NCBI RefSeq assembly: GCF_003428625.2
Contig: NZ_QVQT02000002.1
Location: forward strand, 593,026-657,025
From: Paracidobacterium acidisoli
GTDB lineage: Bacteria; Acidobacteriota; Terriglobia; Terriglobales; Acidobacteriaceae
DNA: 64,000 bases
Direction: 5' to 3'
The notes below the pieces were generated by a model, which was given only the letters and a program-made list of their open reading frames with translations, was not told the DNA's origin and searched no databases. Position 1 is the stretch's first letter; the number at the start of each line of letters is the position of its first letter. A program made the position numbers and the translations under genes. Shown here in pieces: positions 35,548-46,971 of this stretch.

Positions 35548-35929
35548 TCCGCGGCTTCCGCGCATCAGGGAAACAGTCTCTCCGGAGACCGGGAAACCGG
35601 ACTCCGGATCTCTGCTTCGCCTGAGCCGAAACCTCTTCTGAAACCGGCGCGGAGTTCGCAGCGCTGCAGAAATGTCCGCATAGAGCCGGTGATCCGGTCA
35701 CAGACTCTCTTCAAAATAGGATTTGCACCAGACACGGCCGAAGCCGTGCTGCACATCGACACTCTCGGAAGCTCCGGACTCTGAGACAATAGTTTTCTCT
35801 GACGGGAGTACATTTCCCGCGGTCCGTTCAGCCATTGCAGCAGACCGGCGATTTCATTCAGAGAGCTCCTCTGCCCTGCCCGACACTGTTCAGGGACAAC
35901 ATGGGAGATGGACCAACCCACGAAGCCGC
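35548..35929. other. 382-base gap between glnB and glnD
   Basis: No gene or strong hairpin recognised. It includes several short CCGG-rich palindromic stretches near 35575-35605 that could weakly terminate glnB. The glnD frame is open through part of this region but lacks motifs. Confidence 0.35.
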
Positions 35930-38521
35930 ATGATCTCTGAGCCCGCCGCTGTTACGCGTCTGCGAAACCTCTATCAGCAGGAGTCCGCACAGCTGCGTCA
36001 GGCCTTCGAGCGCACCGGCGACGGTTCGGCCGCGATCCGGCGGCGTGCCCTCAGCGCAGGCCGCCTGCTCTCGCAGCTCTGGGACGATCTGGCTCCGCAG
36101 GCCGCCGATGCCGGAGTCGCGCTCATCGCCACCGGCGGCTTCGGCCGCCGCGAGCTCTTTCCCTTCTCCGACGTCGACGTGCTCTGCCTGTGCGCGACCG
36201 AAAAGATCGAGCAGGACTTTCGCGAAACCATTCGCGTCGTCGCGCAGTCCCTCTGGGACATCGGTTTCCGCGCCAGCATCACCACCCGCACCATGAAAGA
36301 GTGCGAGCGCGTCAATCCCGACAATCTCGAGTTCACCATCTCGCTCCTTGACCGCCGCTTCCTCGCCGGCGATTTCGGTCTCTACAGAAAATTCGAGGGC
36401 GACCTGCTCCCCTCCGTCGTTCTCAGCGAGTGGAACACCATCATTCAGAACCTGGCCGAGATCGCGCGCGCCCGCCACACCAAATACGGCAACACCATCC
36501 ATCACCTCGAGCCGAACATCAAGGAATGCCCCGGCGGCCTGCGCGACTATCACCTCTCCAAATGGCTTACGCTGCTGAACACCCTGCACGATCACAAGCA
36601 GTGGCCGCCGCCGACCAACGATTTCTACGGCACGCACGATGAGCCCGAGTCCGCCTACGACTTCCTCGCCGCCACGCGATGTTTTCTCCATTACCGCAGC
36701 GGGCGCGACGACAACACGCTGAGCTGGCAGGCGCAGGACGAGGCCGCGGCTCTCAGCATCGGTCTTGAGACCCGCGGTACCTCCGACCCCGCCTACTGGA
36801 TGCGCACCTATTACCGGGAAGCGCGCATGGTCTTCCGGCGCGCCTGCCTTCTGCTGGATGCCGTGCCCCCGGCGCGCCGCTCCTTTTACCGCCAGTTCCG
36901 CCGCCGCCGCACACCCGTCCCGGGAACAGATTTCTTTCTCGAAAACGGCCGCCTTGATCTCGCCGAAGGCGCCACTGTCAATGACGCCGACAGCATGCTG
37001 CAGATCTTCGGCTTCATCGCGAGACACGGCTACAAGCTCAGCCAGGCCGCCGAAGACCAGATCACCGACGCCCTTCCCGTGCTCGCCGTGCAGATGCCCG
37101 AAGGCCCGTTCCTGTGGAACTGCCTGCGCGACGTCCTGCTCGGCCCCTGGGCAGCGCACGCTCTTCGCACCATGCATGCCCTGGGCATTCTCGAGCTGCT
37201 GATCCCTGAATTCCACGGCATCGACTCGCTCGTCATCCGCGACTCATGGCACCGCTATACCGTCGACGAGCATACCTTCCTCGTCATCGACAACGTGCAC
37301 CGGCTGCTGCAGCCGCAGAATGAATGGGAGAAGCGCCTCGGCAGCCTTCTGCCCGAACTCGACCGCACCGACCTCTTCCTCCTCGGCCTGCTCATGCACG
37401 ACACCGGCAAGGCGCGCCGCACCGGCGATCACGCCACCTCCAGCGTCGAGCTCTGCGAAAGCCTCTTCGCGCGTCTTGAATTCGACTCCGAAGAGCGCGA
37501 GACCATCCGCCGCATCATCCGCAACCATCTGGAGATGTCGGCGGCCCTGCGCCGCGATATCTTCGATCCGGAAAACGTCCGCACCTTTGCCGAAAAGATC
37601 GCCAGCCCGCAGCAGCTCAAAATGCTGACGATCATGACCTATGCCGACATCAAATCCGTCTCACCCGAGGCGCTGACCCCGTGGAAGACCGAGAGCCTCT
37701 GGCAGCTCTACATGAGCGCGTCCAACTTCTTCGACCGCAGCGTCGACGAGACCCGCTATCACGCAGCCGCCAATCCCGCGCTTCTCAACCGCATCGTCGC
37801 TCTCATGCCCGAGCGCTCCGATGAGCTGCGCCTCTTCCTCGAAGGTCTCCCTCAGCGCTATCTGCAGACCCGCCTGCCCGAGCAGATCATCGCCCACTTC
37901 CGCATGACCCTTGATCTGCCCCGCGAGCCCATCCAGCTTGCCTTCCGCACCGTGCGCCAGCTCCACGAGATCACGCTCATCACGCCCGACCGCCCGCTGC
38001 TCTTCGCCGACATGGCCGGCGTGCTCTCCGCCTGGGGCATGAATATCGTGAAGGCCGATGCCTTCTCCAACGAAGCCGGCGTCATCGTCGATACCTTCCA
38101 GTTCACCGATCCCTACAAAACCCTCGAGCTCAACCCGTCAGAGATCGACCGCTTCCTCTCCAGCATTCGTGAAGGCCTCTCCATCCATGCCTCGCTTGAA
38201 AAGCTGCTCCGCGCCCGCAGCCACGCATCCAGACGCACGGCGGCAAAGGTAGAGATGGAAACGCGCCTCGAATTCGACAACGCGGCCTCCACGCACAGCA
38301 CCCTGCTTCAGGTGGTCGCCGAGGATACGCCCGGTCTGCTGCGCGAGATCGCGCTCACCTTCGCCGCCTGCAACTGTGATATCCAGGTGGCCCTCATTGA
38401 TACGGAAGGCGAGATCGCCATCGACGTCTTCTACCTCACCGCCCACGGCGTCCGGCTTACCGAGGCAGCGCAGCAGGTGCTCTCGCGCGCTCTCCGGCAG
38501 GCCCTCGAAAAACTTCGCTGA
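35930..38521 (+). CDS. glnD: [Protein-PII] uridylyltransferase / uridylyl-removing enzyme
   Basis: About 863 aa with the standard four-part layout. The nucleotidyltransferase domain shows [17 protein letters not shown] with the two catalytic Asp; the central HD domain shows [15 protein letters not shown]; two ACT domains lie at the C-terminus (about 690-770 and 790-860, starting [18 protein letters not shown] and [15 protein letters not shown]). It attaches UMP to PII under nitrogen limitation and removes it when glutamine is high. The ATG at 35930 puts the N-terminus where family members begin; a frame open from 35723 is not used. It completes the amtB-glnB-glnD set. Confidence 0.94.
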   Translation: MISEPAAVTRLRNLYQQESAQLRQAFERTGDGSAAIRRRALSAGRLLSQLWDDLAPQAADAGVALIATGGFGRRELFPFSDVDVLCLCATEKIEQDFRETIRVVAQSLWDIGFRASITTRTMKECERVNPDNLEFTISLLDRRFLAGDFGLYRKFEGDLLPSVVLSEWNTIIQNLAEIARARHTKYGNTIHHLEPNIKECPGGLRDYHLSKWLTLLNTLHDHKQWPPPTNDFYGTHDEPESAYDFLAATRCFLHYRSGRDDNTLSWQAQDEAAALSIGLETRGTSDPAYWMRTYYREARMVFRRACLLLDAVPPARRSFYRQFRRRRTPVPGTDFFLENGRLDLAEGATVNDADSMLQIFGFIARHGYKLSQAAEDQITDALPVLAVQMPEGPFLWNCLRDVLLGPWAAHALRTMHALGILELLIPEFHGIDSLVIRDSWHRYTVDEHTFLVIDNVHRLLQPQNEWEKRLGSLLPELDRTDLFLLGLLMHDTGKARRTGDHATSSVELCESLFARLEFDSEERETIRRIIRNHLEMSAALRRDIFDPENVRTFAEKIASPQQLKMLTIMTYADIKSVSPEALTPWKTESLWQLYMSASNFFDRSVDETRYHAAANPALLNRIVALMPERSDELRLFLEGLPQRYLQTRLPEQIIAHFRMTLDLPREPIQLAFRTVRQLHEITLITPDRPLLFADMAGVLSAWGMNIVKADAFSNEAGVIVDTFQFTDPYKTLELNPSEIDRFLSSIREGLSIHASLEKLLRARSHASRRTAAKVEMETRLEFDNAASTHSTLLQVVAEDTPGLLREIALTFAACNCDIQVALIDTEGEIAIDVFYLTAHGVRLTEAAQQVLSRALRQALEKLR

Positions 38522-38569
38522 AGGCCCGCGCCCGCCGTCAGCAGCGCACTCCTTCTCACTCGATCCGGC

Positions 38570-38845
38570 TTACTTCAGATACGCCCGCACCAGATCGATC
38601 AGATCCTCCGCCAGCTCCAGATTCGGCAGCGGCTCCCCCTCGGGCGCCATCATGTGGTTGCGGATATGGTCTTCCAGCACCTCGCCCATCAGGCTGTTGA
38701 TCCCGCCCCGCACATTCGCCAGCAGCATCAGAATATCCGCGCAGTTGTACTCGCTCTGCAGCGACCGCTCGATCGAGTCCACCTGGCCGCGAATCCGCCT
38801 CACCCTCGCCACCAGCTTCTGCTTTTCCTTCTCTTTATGACTCAT
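38570..38845 (-). CDS. RcnR/FrmR-family (CsoR superfamily) transcriptional regulator
   Basis: The product is 91 aa: three helices typical of the DUF156 family, which has no classical HTH and binds DNA as a tetramer. Residues His3, Cys35, His60 and His64 can be counted directly and match the nickel/cobalt ligand set of RcnR. FrmR-type formaldehyde sensors share Cys35 and the Pro2 position, but residue 2 here is Ser. DNA-contacting basic residues (RVRRIRGQ) are in helix 1. A 9-5-9 G-tract palindrome lies upstream (38855-38878). It converges with glnD and is divergent from an OprB-like porin gene, the likely target. Metal specificity is inference. Confidence 0.88.
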   Translation of the reverse strand: MSHKEKEKQKLVARVRRIRGQVDSIERSLQSEYNCADILMLLANVRGGINSLMGEVLEDHIRNHMMAPEGEPLPNLELAEDLIDLVRAYLK

Positions 38846-38854
38846 GCCGTCCCT

Positions 38855-38878
38855 TATACCATAGGGGGATATGTTATA
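38855..38878. promoter_or_regulatory. Candidate CsoR/RcnR-family operator
   Basis: TATACCATA, GGGGG, then (after one base) TATGTTATA: two nearly complementary AT-rich arms around a G-tract, the general form of RcnR/FrmR operators. It lies 10 bases upstream of the regulator start and about 85 bases upstream of the divergent porin gene. A -10-like TTATAAAT overlaps the right arm. Confidence 0.55.
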
Positions 38879-38960
38879 AATACTCCTGACCGGAACCATT
38901 CCGGATTAACACTGCTGAAAACTCTCTCCTTCAGCATCGTAGAGAGTTCCCGGAGACACC

Positions 38961-40490
38961 TTGCGTATCTACCCTGTTTTCTTCAGCATCCTGCTTTGCC
39001 TGCCGGCCGCCGCGCAGTCCTCCAACGGACTGCCGGAGACCCCCATGCCGCAGAACGCACAGGGAACGCCCGCTTCCTGGGAACGGGCATCATTTTATAA
39101 AATCGCCTCGCTTTACCAGGCGCAGGACTTCGGCACGCAGCCGCGGCCCGATGCCGCCACCTCCTCCGAGCGCGTCTCTCCGGAACAGCCCGCGGACACG
39201 AATGAAGTCACGCTCTTCCCTCACAGCCAGACGGCTCCCTGGTGGGTCTCCGGCCAGGCCAATATCATCTTCCAGGCGCACCCCGGCTTCCACTCTGCCT
39301 ATCAGGGGCCGAACAGCCTGCGCAATGCCGGCGAGTACAAGACCTCGCTGGTAGGTACGCTCTTTCTCGGCTACCAGCCCCACCACAACCTGCGCTACAA
39401 CACCGATTTCATCGTCGACTTCGAGAGCGCGGGCGGGCGCGGACTCAGCGAAGCCCTCGGCCTCGCCGGCTTCACCAACCTCGATGTGGTGCGCAACCCC
39501 AATCTGGGTTCGACCCCCTACCTGGCGCGCGGCATCATCCATCAGACCATCGGCCTGACCGACCGCATGACCGACGCCGAGCGCGGATACTTCTCCCTCG
39601 CTGCAAAAGTGCCCGAGCGGCGCTTTGAATTCCGCATCGGCAAGATGAGCCTGCCCGACGCCTTCGACCTCAACTCCATCGGCAGCGACAGTCACCTGCA
39701 GTTCATGAACTGGACGATCGACAACAACGGCGCATGGGATTACGCCGCCGACACCCGCGGCTACACCGTCGGCGCCATGCTCGAATACGACGACAAGGAC
39801 TGGAGCGCCCGCTACGGCCTCTTCGCCATGCCCGTCGTCGCCAACGGCATCGATCTCGACTGGGCATTCTCCCGCGCGCGCGGACAGAACATCGAATTCG
39901 AGCTGCGCCGCTCCGTCCTTCCCGGACGCAAAGGCGTCACCCGCATTCTCGGCTACGTCAACAATGCCCACATGGGCAGCTATCGCGAGGCGGTCGAAGC
40001 CTACCTCGCCGGAGTCGATTCCACTCCGACCATCACCGCGCACGAGCACTTCGGAGCCGTGAAGTACGGCTTTACCTGGAACAATGAGCAGGAGCTCACG
40101 CAGAATCTCCGCGTCTACAGCCGCTTCGGCTGGAACGAAGGCCAGCATGAGTCCTTTGCCTACACCGAAGTCGACCAGACCGTGGCCTTTGGAGGCGACT
40201 ACGCCGGCGCCGGATGGCATCGCCCCAACGACAAGATCGGCGCAGCCTTTGTCAGCAACGCCATCAAGCGCGACCACCAGAATTATCTGAGGTATGGAGG
40301 ACTCGGCTTCCTGCTCGGCGACGGCCGCCTTAACTACGGCCGCGAAAATATCCTCGAATCCTACTACACGTACCACGCCTGGAAGGGCCTGTTCTTCTCA
40401 CTCGACGTGCAGCACGTCGACAACCCCGGCTACAACCGCGACCGCGGCCCGGTCTGGGTGGAAAGCGTGCGCACCCACGTCGACTTCTAG
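38961..40490 (+). CDS. Carbohydrate-selective porin, OprB-like
   Basis: The product is 509 aa, starting at a TTG with CGGAGA upstream. A signal peptide (IYPVFFSILLCLPAAAQ) precedes a Gln/Pro-rich linker (about 20-75), and the barrel begins near WWVSGQANIIFQAHPGF. Repeating amphipathic strands ending in aromatic residues, the segment FEFRIGKMSLPDAFDLN and the C-terminal FSLDVQHVDNPGYNRDRGPVW with a terminal Phe are typical of OprB/alginate-type porins. It would form a 16-strand outer-membrane channel. It is divergent from an RcnR-like regulator with a putative shared operator, so metal-dependent expression is possible. Confidence 0.82.
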   Translation: MRIYPVFFSILLCLPAAAQSSNGLPETPMPQNAQGTPASWERASFYKIASLYQAQDFGTQPRPDAATSSERVSPEQPADTNEVTLFPHSQTAPWWVSGQANIIFQAHPGFHSAYQGPNSLRNAGEYKTSLVGTLFLGYQPHHNLRYNTDFIVDFESAGGRGLSEALGLAGFTNLDVVRNPNLGSTPYLARGIIHQTIGLTDRMTDAERGYFSLAAKVPERRFEFRIGKMSLPDAFDLNSIGSDSHLQFMNWTIDNNGAWDYAADTRGYTVGAMLEYDDKDWSARYGLFAMPVVANGIDLDWAFSRARGQNIEFELRRSVLPGRKGVTRILGYVNNAHMGSYREAVEAYLAGVDSTPTITAHEHFGAVKYGFTWNNEQELTQNLRVYSRFGWNEGQHESFAYTEVDQTVAFGGDYAGAGWHRPNDKIGAAFVSNAIKRDHQNYLRYGGLGFLLGDGRLNYGRENILESYYTYHAWKGLFFSLDVQHVDNPGYNRDRGPVWVESVRTHVDF

Positions 40491-40564
40491 AGCCGGGCGC
40501 CCGCACCCTGCTCTGAGCGCAGCCGAAGGGCCCGGATCTTTAGACATCGATACGGTATGGGTGC

Positions 40565-40590
40565 CCCATGTCCGGATCTTCGGACATGGG
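40565..40590. repeat. Palindromic repeat, family A copy 1 (10-bp perfect stem)
   Basis: CCCATGTCCG and CGGACATGGG flank a 6-base GATCTT loop. The wider context GGGTGCCCC to the left recurs with a copy at 57449-57474 (stem CCCACATCCG). It lies between the porin gene and the gpmI stop, in reach of both 3' ends. Confidence 0.65.
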
Positions 40591-40605
40591 TGAAGTACGG
40601 GTGTT

Positions 40606-42216
40606 CTACCCCAGGCGTACCCGCATATCTCCACCGGTCATCTGTCCAGGCTGATCGAGCCCCAGAATCCCCAGAATCGTCGGTGAGATATCGCGCAGCG
40701 ATCCATCCGGCCGCAGCGTGTACTTCTGCGCATCCTCGGCGGCGTAAATAAACGGCACCGGATTCGTCGTGTGCGCCGTGTGCGGCCCGCCCGTCACCGG
40801 ATCGACCATCATCTCCGCATTGCCGTGATCGGCGGTAATCAGCATCGACCCGCCGTGCTGCCGGATCGCCTGATAGATCCGTCCCAGGCTCGCATCGACC
40901 GCCTCCACACCTTTGATCGTCGGAGCCAGCTGCCCCGAATGCCCGACCATGTCCGCATTGGCAAAGTTCACGACGACAAGATCGAAGGCCGTGTCGTTCA
41001 CGGCTTTGACGACGACATCGGCAATGCCATCCGCGGACATCTCCGGAGCCAGATCGTACGTCGCCACCTTCTTCGACTGCACCAGCTCGCGATCCTCGCC
41101 CGGAAACGGCGTCTCGATGCCGCCGTTGAAGAAGTAGGTCACGTGCGCATACTTCTCTGTCTCCGCCACGCGCAGATTGCGAAGCTGCGCCTGCGCCAGC
41201 AGATTTGCCAGCAGGTTCTCCATCGACTCCGGCAGGATGATCATCGGCAGCGTGAAATTCTTGTCGTACTGCGTCATGCACACGTAGTGCAGGTTCTTCG
41301 GAATCTCGCTGCGCGGAATCGTCTCATCCAGCTCCGCCGCGGCGATGAGAGAAATACCGCCATCCTTCGCCAGGTTACTGCTGCGGGTCAGCACCCGCGT
41401 AATCTGCCGCGCACGGTCGGCGCGATAGTTGAACATGATGCAGACATCCTCATCGCGAATCATGCCATTCGGATGCCCATGCGAATCTGTAACCACGAAC
41501 GGCACAATAAACTCATCCGTCGTGCCGTTGTTGTACAGCTCCTTCACCCGCGCCACGGCGTCCTGATACGCTCCGCCCTCGGCCTGCCCGGTCACCATCG
41601 CGTCGAAGGCCTTCTTTTCGCGGTCCCAGCGCCGGTCGCGGTCCATCGCGTAGTAGCGGCCTGACACGCTGGCCAGCTTACCCACCTGGTACTCGCGCAT
41701 CTTCTGCTCCAGCGCCGCCAGATAGCCCGCGCCGTTCGTCGGCAGCGTGTCGCGCCCATCCATAAAGGCATGCACGAAGACCCGCTCCAGCCCAAGCTGC
41801 TTCGCCGTCTTCAGTAGCGCGTAGAGATGGTTCTGATGCGAATGCACGCCGCCGTCCGAGAGCAGCCCGAAGAGATGAAGCTGCCGGCCGCTTTCGAGAG
41901 CGCGCTTCATCGCATCCACGATCACCGGATGCGTAAAGAATTCCCCGCTCGCGATCATCGCGTCGATCCGTGTGATGTCCATGCGCACCACGCGTCCCGC
42001 GCCGATATTCAGATGCCCGACCTCGCTGTTGCCCATCTGCCCGTCCGGCAGGCCCACAAAGTGCTCCGACGCGCGAATCAGCGTATTCGGATACTCGGCC
42101 AGCAGCCTGTCATAAACCGGCTTGCGCGCCAGTGCGATCGCGTTGTTTTCCACCTGCGGGCGGTAACCCCATCCATCCAGGATGGTCAGAACGAGCGGCT
42201 TCTTCAATACGGACAA
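40606..42216 (-). CDS. gpmI: 2,3-bisphosphoglycerate-independent phosphoglycerate mutase
   Basis: About 536 aa, slightly above the usual 510-515. Mn-dependent alkaline-phosphatase-fold enzyme that interconverts 3- and 2-phosphoglycerate. N-terminal [10 protein letters not shown], the phospho-Ser loop [33 protein letters not shown] and the C-terminal metal site [10 protein letters not shown] are all present. The start is a TTG at 42214-42216, placed 7 bases after GGAG; another TTG three codons later is possible. It is followed upstream by eno, so two consecutive glycolytic steps are neighbours on the same strand, 82 bases apart. Confidence 0.93.
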   Translation of the reverse strand: MSVLKKPLVLTILDGWGYRPQVENNAIALARKPVYDRLLAEYPNTLIRASEHFVGLPDGQMGNSEVGHLNIGAGRVVRMDITRIDAMIASGEFFTHPVIVDAMKRALESGRQLHLFGLLSDGGVHSHQNHLYALLKTAKQLGLERVFVHAFMDGRDTLPTNGAGYLAALEQKMREYQVGKLASVSGRYYAMDRDRRWDREKKAFDAMVTGQAEGGAYQDAVARVKELYNNGTTDEFIVPFVVTDSHGHPNGMIRDEDVCIMFNYRADRARQITRVLTRSSNLAKDGGISLIAAAELDETIPRSEIPKNLHYVCMTQYDKNFTLPMIILPESMENLLANLLAQAQLRNLRVAETEKYAHVTYFFNGGIETPFPGEDRELVQSKKVATYDLAPEMSADGIADVVVKAVNDTAFDLVVVNFANADMVGHSGQLAPTIKGVEAVDASLGRIYQAIRQHGGSMLITADHGNAEMMVDPVTGGPHTAHTTNPVPFIYAAEDAQKYTLRPDGSLRDISPTILGILGLDQPGQMTGGDMRVRLG

Positions 42217-42298
42217 TTCTCTTCTCCAGATGCAGATGCTGCAGAGAAACAAACGGCGCGACAGCTCTCTCGCCGCCGCGCCGCAGGCTCAGAATGAA

Positions 42299-44123
<1,825 letters not shown>

Positions 44124-45104
44124 ATGAGCAAATTCAGTCAGTATCTTCTGCATGCCGCCGTCGGAAGCACCCTTCTGGTCTCCGCCGGCTTCGCTCAGAA
44201 CAGCTCACAGAACACGCAGCCGCAGGCGGCGCAGGATCAGTATTCGGGTGTGTCACATCCGCCCAATGACGACACCATCACCGCCAGCCCTGACATGTCC
44301 AGTCCGGCGCCAAAACCGTCGGCTGCGGTCCCGGCCGTTCCTCCGCCGCCCCCCGCTCAGCCCGTCGCATCGGTTCCCGCGGCAGCTCCGGTCAATCCGG
44401 CCAATGATCCCAACTACGGCATCGTCTCTTCGGTTCCCGCGCACCCCGACGAAGATGCGGATGCCTCGGGCGGCGCGACCCTGAGCCGGCGCTCAATGAG
44501 AGCGGACTCCGACGACGATATCGTGCACATCATTCCTTCCTCGGGCAACGAGCTCGCTGAAGGCACCAACATCCGCGTGCGCCTCTCGCAGGGCCTTTCG
44601 ACGACCAGCACCAGCTCCGGCCAGTCCTTCAAGGGCGTCGTGGCCTACAACGTTTACAAAAACGGGCGTGTCATCATTCCCGCGGGCTCAGAGCTGCGCG
44701 GCCGCGTCGTCGGCGTCACCCAGGGTCATCACATCGGCTCGCACGCCACGCTGCGCCTCCGTCCTGACATGGTTCTTCTGCCCGACGGCACCGCCTATCA
44801 TCTCTACGCGCAGGTCGTGCAGTCGCAGGCGCCCGGCACACGCACCGATGACGAAGGCGGCATCCAGCCCAGCTCGAATCTGAAGAAGGACAGCATCGAG
44901 TACGGAGCAGGCGCCGGCACCGGGGCCCTCGTCGGCGCGAAGATCGCCGGCCCCCAGGGTGCGCTCGTCGGCGGACTCGTCGGTGCAGGCGTCGTCACCG
45001 CGCATCTGCTCATGCAGCATCCGCGCGCCGCCACTGTTCCCGAGGGATCGGAGATCGTCTTCAGCCTCACCGAGCCCATGGCGCTGACACCCACCCGCAA
45101 TTAA
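44124..45104 (+). CDS. Exported protein with Pro-rich linker and C-terminal glycine zipper
   Basis: About 326 aa. Signal peptide (FSQYLLHAAVGSTLLVSAGFAQ), a long Pro/Ala/Ser-rich linker (25-110), then a beta-rich module with GTNIRVRLSQGLSTTSTSSG, VIIPAGSELRGRVVGV and LLPDGTAYHLYAQVVQ. That order resembles the VirB10/TrbI-like C-terminal fold found in several exported proteins. The C-terminus has repeated small residues (GAGAGTGALVGAKIAGPQG and ALVGGLVGAGVVTAHLL), a glycine zipper that could insert in a membrane or self-associate. GGAG precedes the ATG. No conjugation genes are nearby, so a secretion role is not supported. Confidence 0.75.
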   Translation: MSKFSQYLLHAAVGSTLLVSAGFAQNSSQNTQPQAAQDQYSGVSHPPNDDTITASPDMSSPAPKPSAAVPAVPPPPPAQPVASVPAAAPVNPANDPNYGIVSSVPAHPDEDADASGGATLSRRSMRADSDDDIVHIIPSSGNELAEGTNIRVRLSQGLSTTSTSSGQSFKGVVAYNVYKNGRVIIPAGSELRGRVVGVTQGHHIGSHATLRLRPDMVLLPDGTAYHLYAQVVQSQAPGTRTDDEGGIQPSSNLKKDSIEYGAGAGTGALVGAKIAGPQGALVGGLVGAGVVTAHLLMQHPRAATVPEGSEIVFSLTEPMALTPTRN

Positions 45105-45136
45105 GCTTTTTACCGGGTCTTCAAAACACCTCACAG

Positions 45137-45160
45137 ACGGGAGCGCTTCGGCGTTCCCGT
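45137..45160 (+). terminator. Intrinsic terminator of the glycine-zipper gene
   Basis: ACGGGAGCGC and GCGTTCCCGT pair around a TTCG tetraloop (one G-T pair), followed by TTTTGCTTTT. Confidence 0.85.
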
Positions 45161-45227
45161 TTTGCTTTTACGCAAATCCATCCATCCTTCTCTCCTGCAA
45201 CCGGGATACACTGGCGGCGTCTTCGCA

Positions 45228-46043
45228 ATGAACCGCCTCCACCATCCCGCCGGGCCCCTCGGCTCTCTCGTCAAGTGCTTCTGGTACTGGGAGGGCGCTC
45301 CACAGACGCACACCAAAGAGCGGCTGATGCCTAACGGTGAGCCGGCCATCATCTTTAACCTGCGCAACGACCCCATCCGCATCTACGACAGCGGCGATAC
45401 AGACCGGTACAGCACCTTCGGCCATGCCGTTCTCTCCGGAGCACACACCCGCAGCTTCGTCATCGATACCGCGCAGCAGGATCGCGTCGTGGGCATTCAG
45501 TTTCACCCCGGCGGTTCGTTTCCCTTCTTCCGCATGCCGGCATCGGAGTTTGAAAATACCTCGCTCCCTCTCGCCGGTCTGTGGCCCTCCACAGCAAATG
45601 ATCTGCGCGAACAGCTTCTGGCTGCGCCGAACCTCGACGTCATCTTCGCGCTCATGGAGCGCTGCCTTCTCGAACAGCTCCTTCGCCCGCCTGAGCTGCA
45701 TCCGGCCGTTCACTATGCCCGCGCGCTCTTCTGCCGCGAGCCGCACGCGACGACCGTCTCCCGGGTCATGGACAAAACCGGTCTCAGCCAGCGCCGCTTC
45801 ATCGAGATCTTCCGCAACCAGATCGGTATCACGCCCAAAGCCTTCTGCCGCGTACGGCGTTTTCAGCGCGTGCTGGAAACTGTGCACCGCGTGCGCCAGA
45901 TCGACTGGACCGAAGTAGCCCTCAACTGCGGCTATTACGACCAGCCGCACTTCATCCACGACTTTCAGGCCTTTTCCGGCTTCACTCCGACCGCATATCA
46001 CGCCCGCGCCACCGAGCACCTCAACCACGTCCCCATCGCCTGA
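45228..46043 (+). CDS. AraC-family transcriptional regulator
   Basis: About 271 aa. The N-terminal half (residues 1-150) resembles the beta-barrel sensor of DUF6597-type AraC regulators (PAGPLGSLVKCFWYWEG, VVGIQFHPGGSFPFF). The C-terminal AraC helix-turn-helix pair follows (MDKTGLSQRRFIEIFRNQIG and EVALNCGYYDQPHFIHDFQAF, then SGFTPTAYH). The ligand is unknown. It precedes a VOC-family gene by 92 bases in the same direction, so it may control it. The frame is open back to 45162 but overlaps the terminator there, so 45228 is used. Confidence 0.85.
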   Translation: MNRLHHPAGPLGSLVKCFWYWEGAPQTHTKERLMPNGEPAIIFNLRNDPIRIYDSGDTDRYSTFGHAVLSGAHTRSFVIDTAQQDRVVGIQFHPGGSFPFFRMPASEFENTSLPLAGLWPSTANDLREQLLAAPNLDVIFALMERCLLEQLLRPPELHPAVHYARALFCREPHATTVSRVMDKTGLSQRRFIEIFRNQIGITPKAFCRVRRFQRVLETVHRVRQIDWTEVALNCGYYDQPHFIHDFQAFSGFTPTAYHARATEHLNHVPIA

Positions 46044-46135
46044 CAGCTTTAGCTGCGCGGTTTTGCTGCCGTTCAGTTTTTTACAATCCCAGGCGCTCAC
46101 CATGTACGACAATGGGTGCCGTCAGGAGAAACACT

Positions 46136-46600
46136 ATGTCCACTGTCCCGTTCGTTCCGAATGGCTATCATCAGGTCCAGCCGTATCTCATGTTCAAAAA
46201 TTGCGCCGAGGCCATCGCTTTTTACACGAAGGTCCTGGGAGCCACCGAGCGCTTCAGCATGAAGGGCCCGGATGGCCGCATCGGCCATGCCGAGATTCAG
46301 ATCGGCGACTCCGTCATCATGATGGCCGACGAAAACGAGCCGATGCAGGCCTTCGGCCCGGAGCACTATCACGGCTCGCCCGTCAGCATCATGGTGTACG
46401 TGAAAGACTGCGACGCCACGTATCAGCAGGCCCTCGCTGCCGGAGCCAAAAGTCTGCGTGAGCCCGCCGACCAGTTCTACGGCGATCGCATGTCGGGTGT
46501 GCTCGACCCCTTCGGCTACAAGTGGTGGATCGCCACGCACATCAAAGATGTTTCGACAGAGGAGATGCAGGCGGCCGCCGCGCAGATCAAGCCCTCATGA
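46136..46600 (+). CDS. VOC-family (glyoxalase/PhnB-like) protein
   Basis: The product is 154 aa. It has a PhnB-type fold: QVQPYLMFKNCAEAIAFYTKVLGA, then GRIGHAEIQIGDSVIMMAD, then SIMVYVKDCDATYQQALAAGA and FYGDRMSGVLDPFGYKWWIATH. The H-E type metal residues of glyoxalases are only partly kept, so metal binding is doubtful. AGGAG lies 8 bases before the ATG. Cytoplasmic; substrate unknown. Confidence 0.88.
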   Translation: MSTVPFVPNGYHQVQPYLMFKNCAEAIAFYTKVLGATERFSMKGPDGRIGHAEIQIGDSVIMMADENEPMQAFGPEHYHGSPVSIMVYVKDCDATYQQALAAGAKSLREPADQFYGDRMSGVLDPFGYKWWIATHIKDVSTEEMQAAAAQIKPS

Positions 46601-46633
46601 CACCGTAAACAGCGCCGCAGACCAGCGCGCAGG

Positions 46634-46945
46634 TTACACCGTCTTTTTGCGCGCCGGCCTCTTTGCGCGGGGTGGCACGTAATGAAAGCGGATCAGGTAG
46701 ATCCTGTCGCCGCTGCCGTGCTTTGCCACTTTCAGCAGATCCAGCACGCCGAGAAACCCTGAAGCGCGCGCCAGCTCCGGCGTAATATCCGGAAAACCGA
46801 TCGGCTCAATCGAATCCACCTCGATCTCGCCTTCCTCCATCTGGTATCGCTTCCCCACCGTCACACGGGGACTGTGCCAGATGCGCACGCTGCAGGTAAT
46901 CTCCCCGCACCGCACTCCCTCGCGAAGGCGCTTCGTAAAGTGCAT
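46634..46945 (-). CDS. Small ASCH-like domain protein
   Basis: The product is 103 aa. MHFTKRLREGVRCGEITCSVRIW followed by VTVGKRYQMEEGEIEVDSIEPI and IYLIRFHYV matches the strand order of ASCH/PUA-like proteins such as YqfB, which act on or bind modified nucleosides and RNA. Basic tail PRAKRPARKK. The domain match is by pattern only, and the YqfB catalytic Lys/Glu pair cannot be placed with confidence. Confidence 0.65.
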   Translation of the reverse strand: MHFTKRLREGVRCGEITCSVRIWHSPRVTVGKRYQMEEGEIEVDSIEPIGFPDITPELARASGFLGVLDLLKVAKHGSGDRIYLIRFHYVPPRAKRPARKKTV

Positions 46946-46971
46946 GCAGGCAGTCTACGCCCGGCCCCGGC

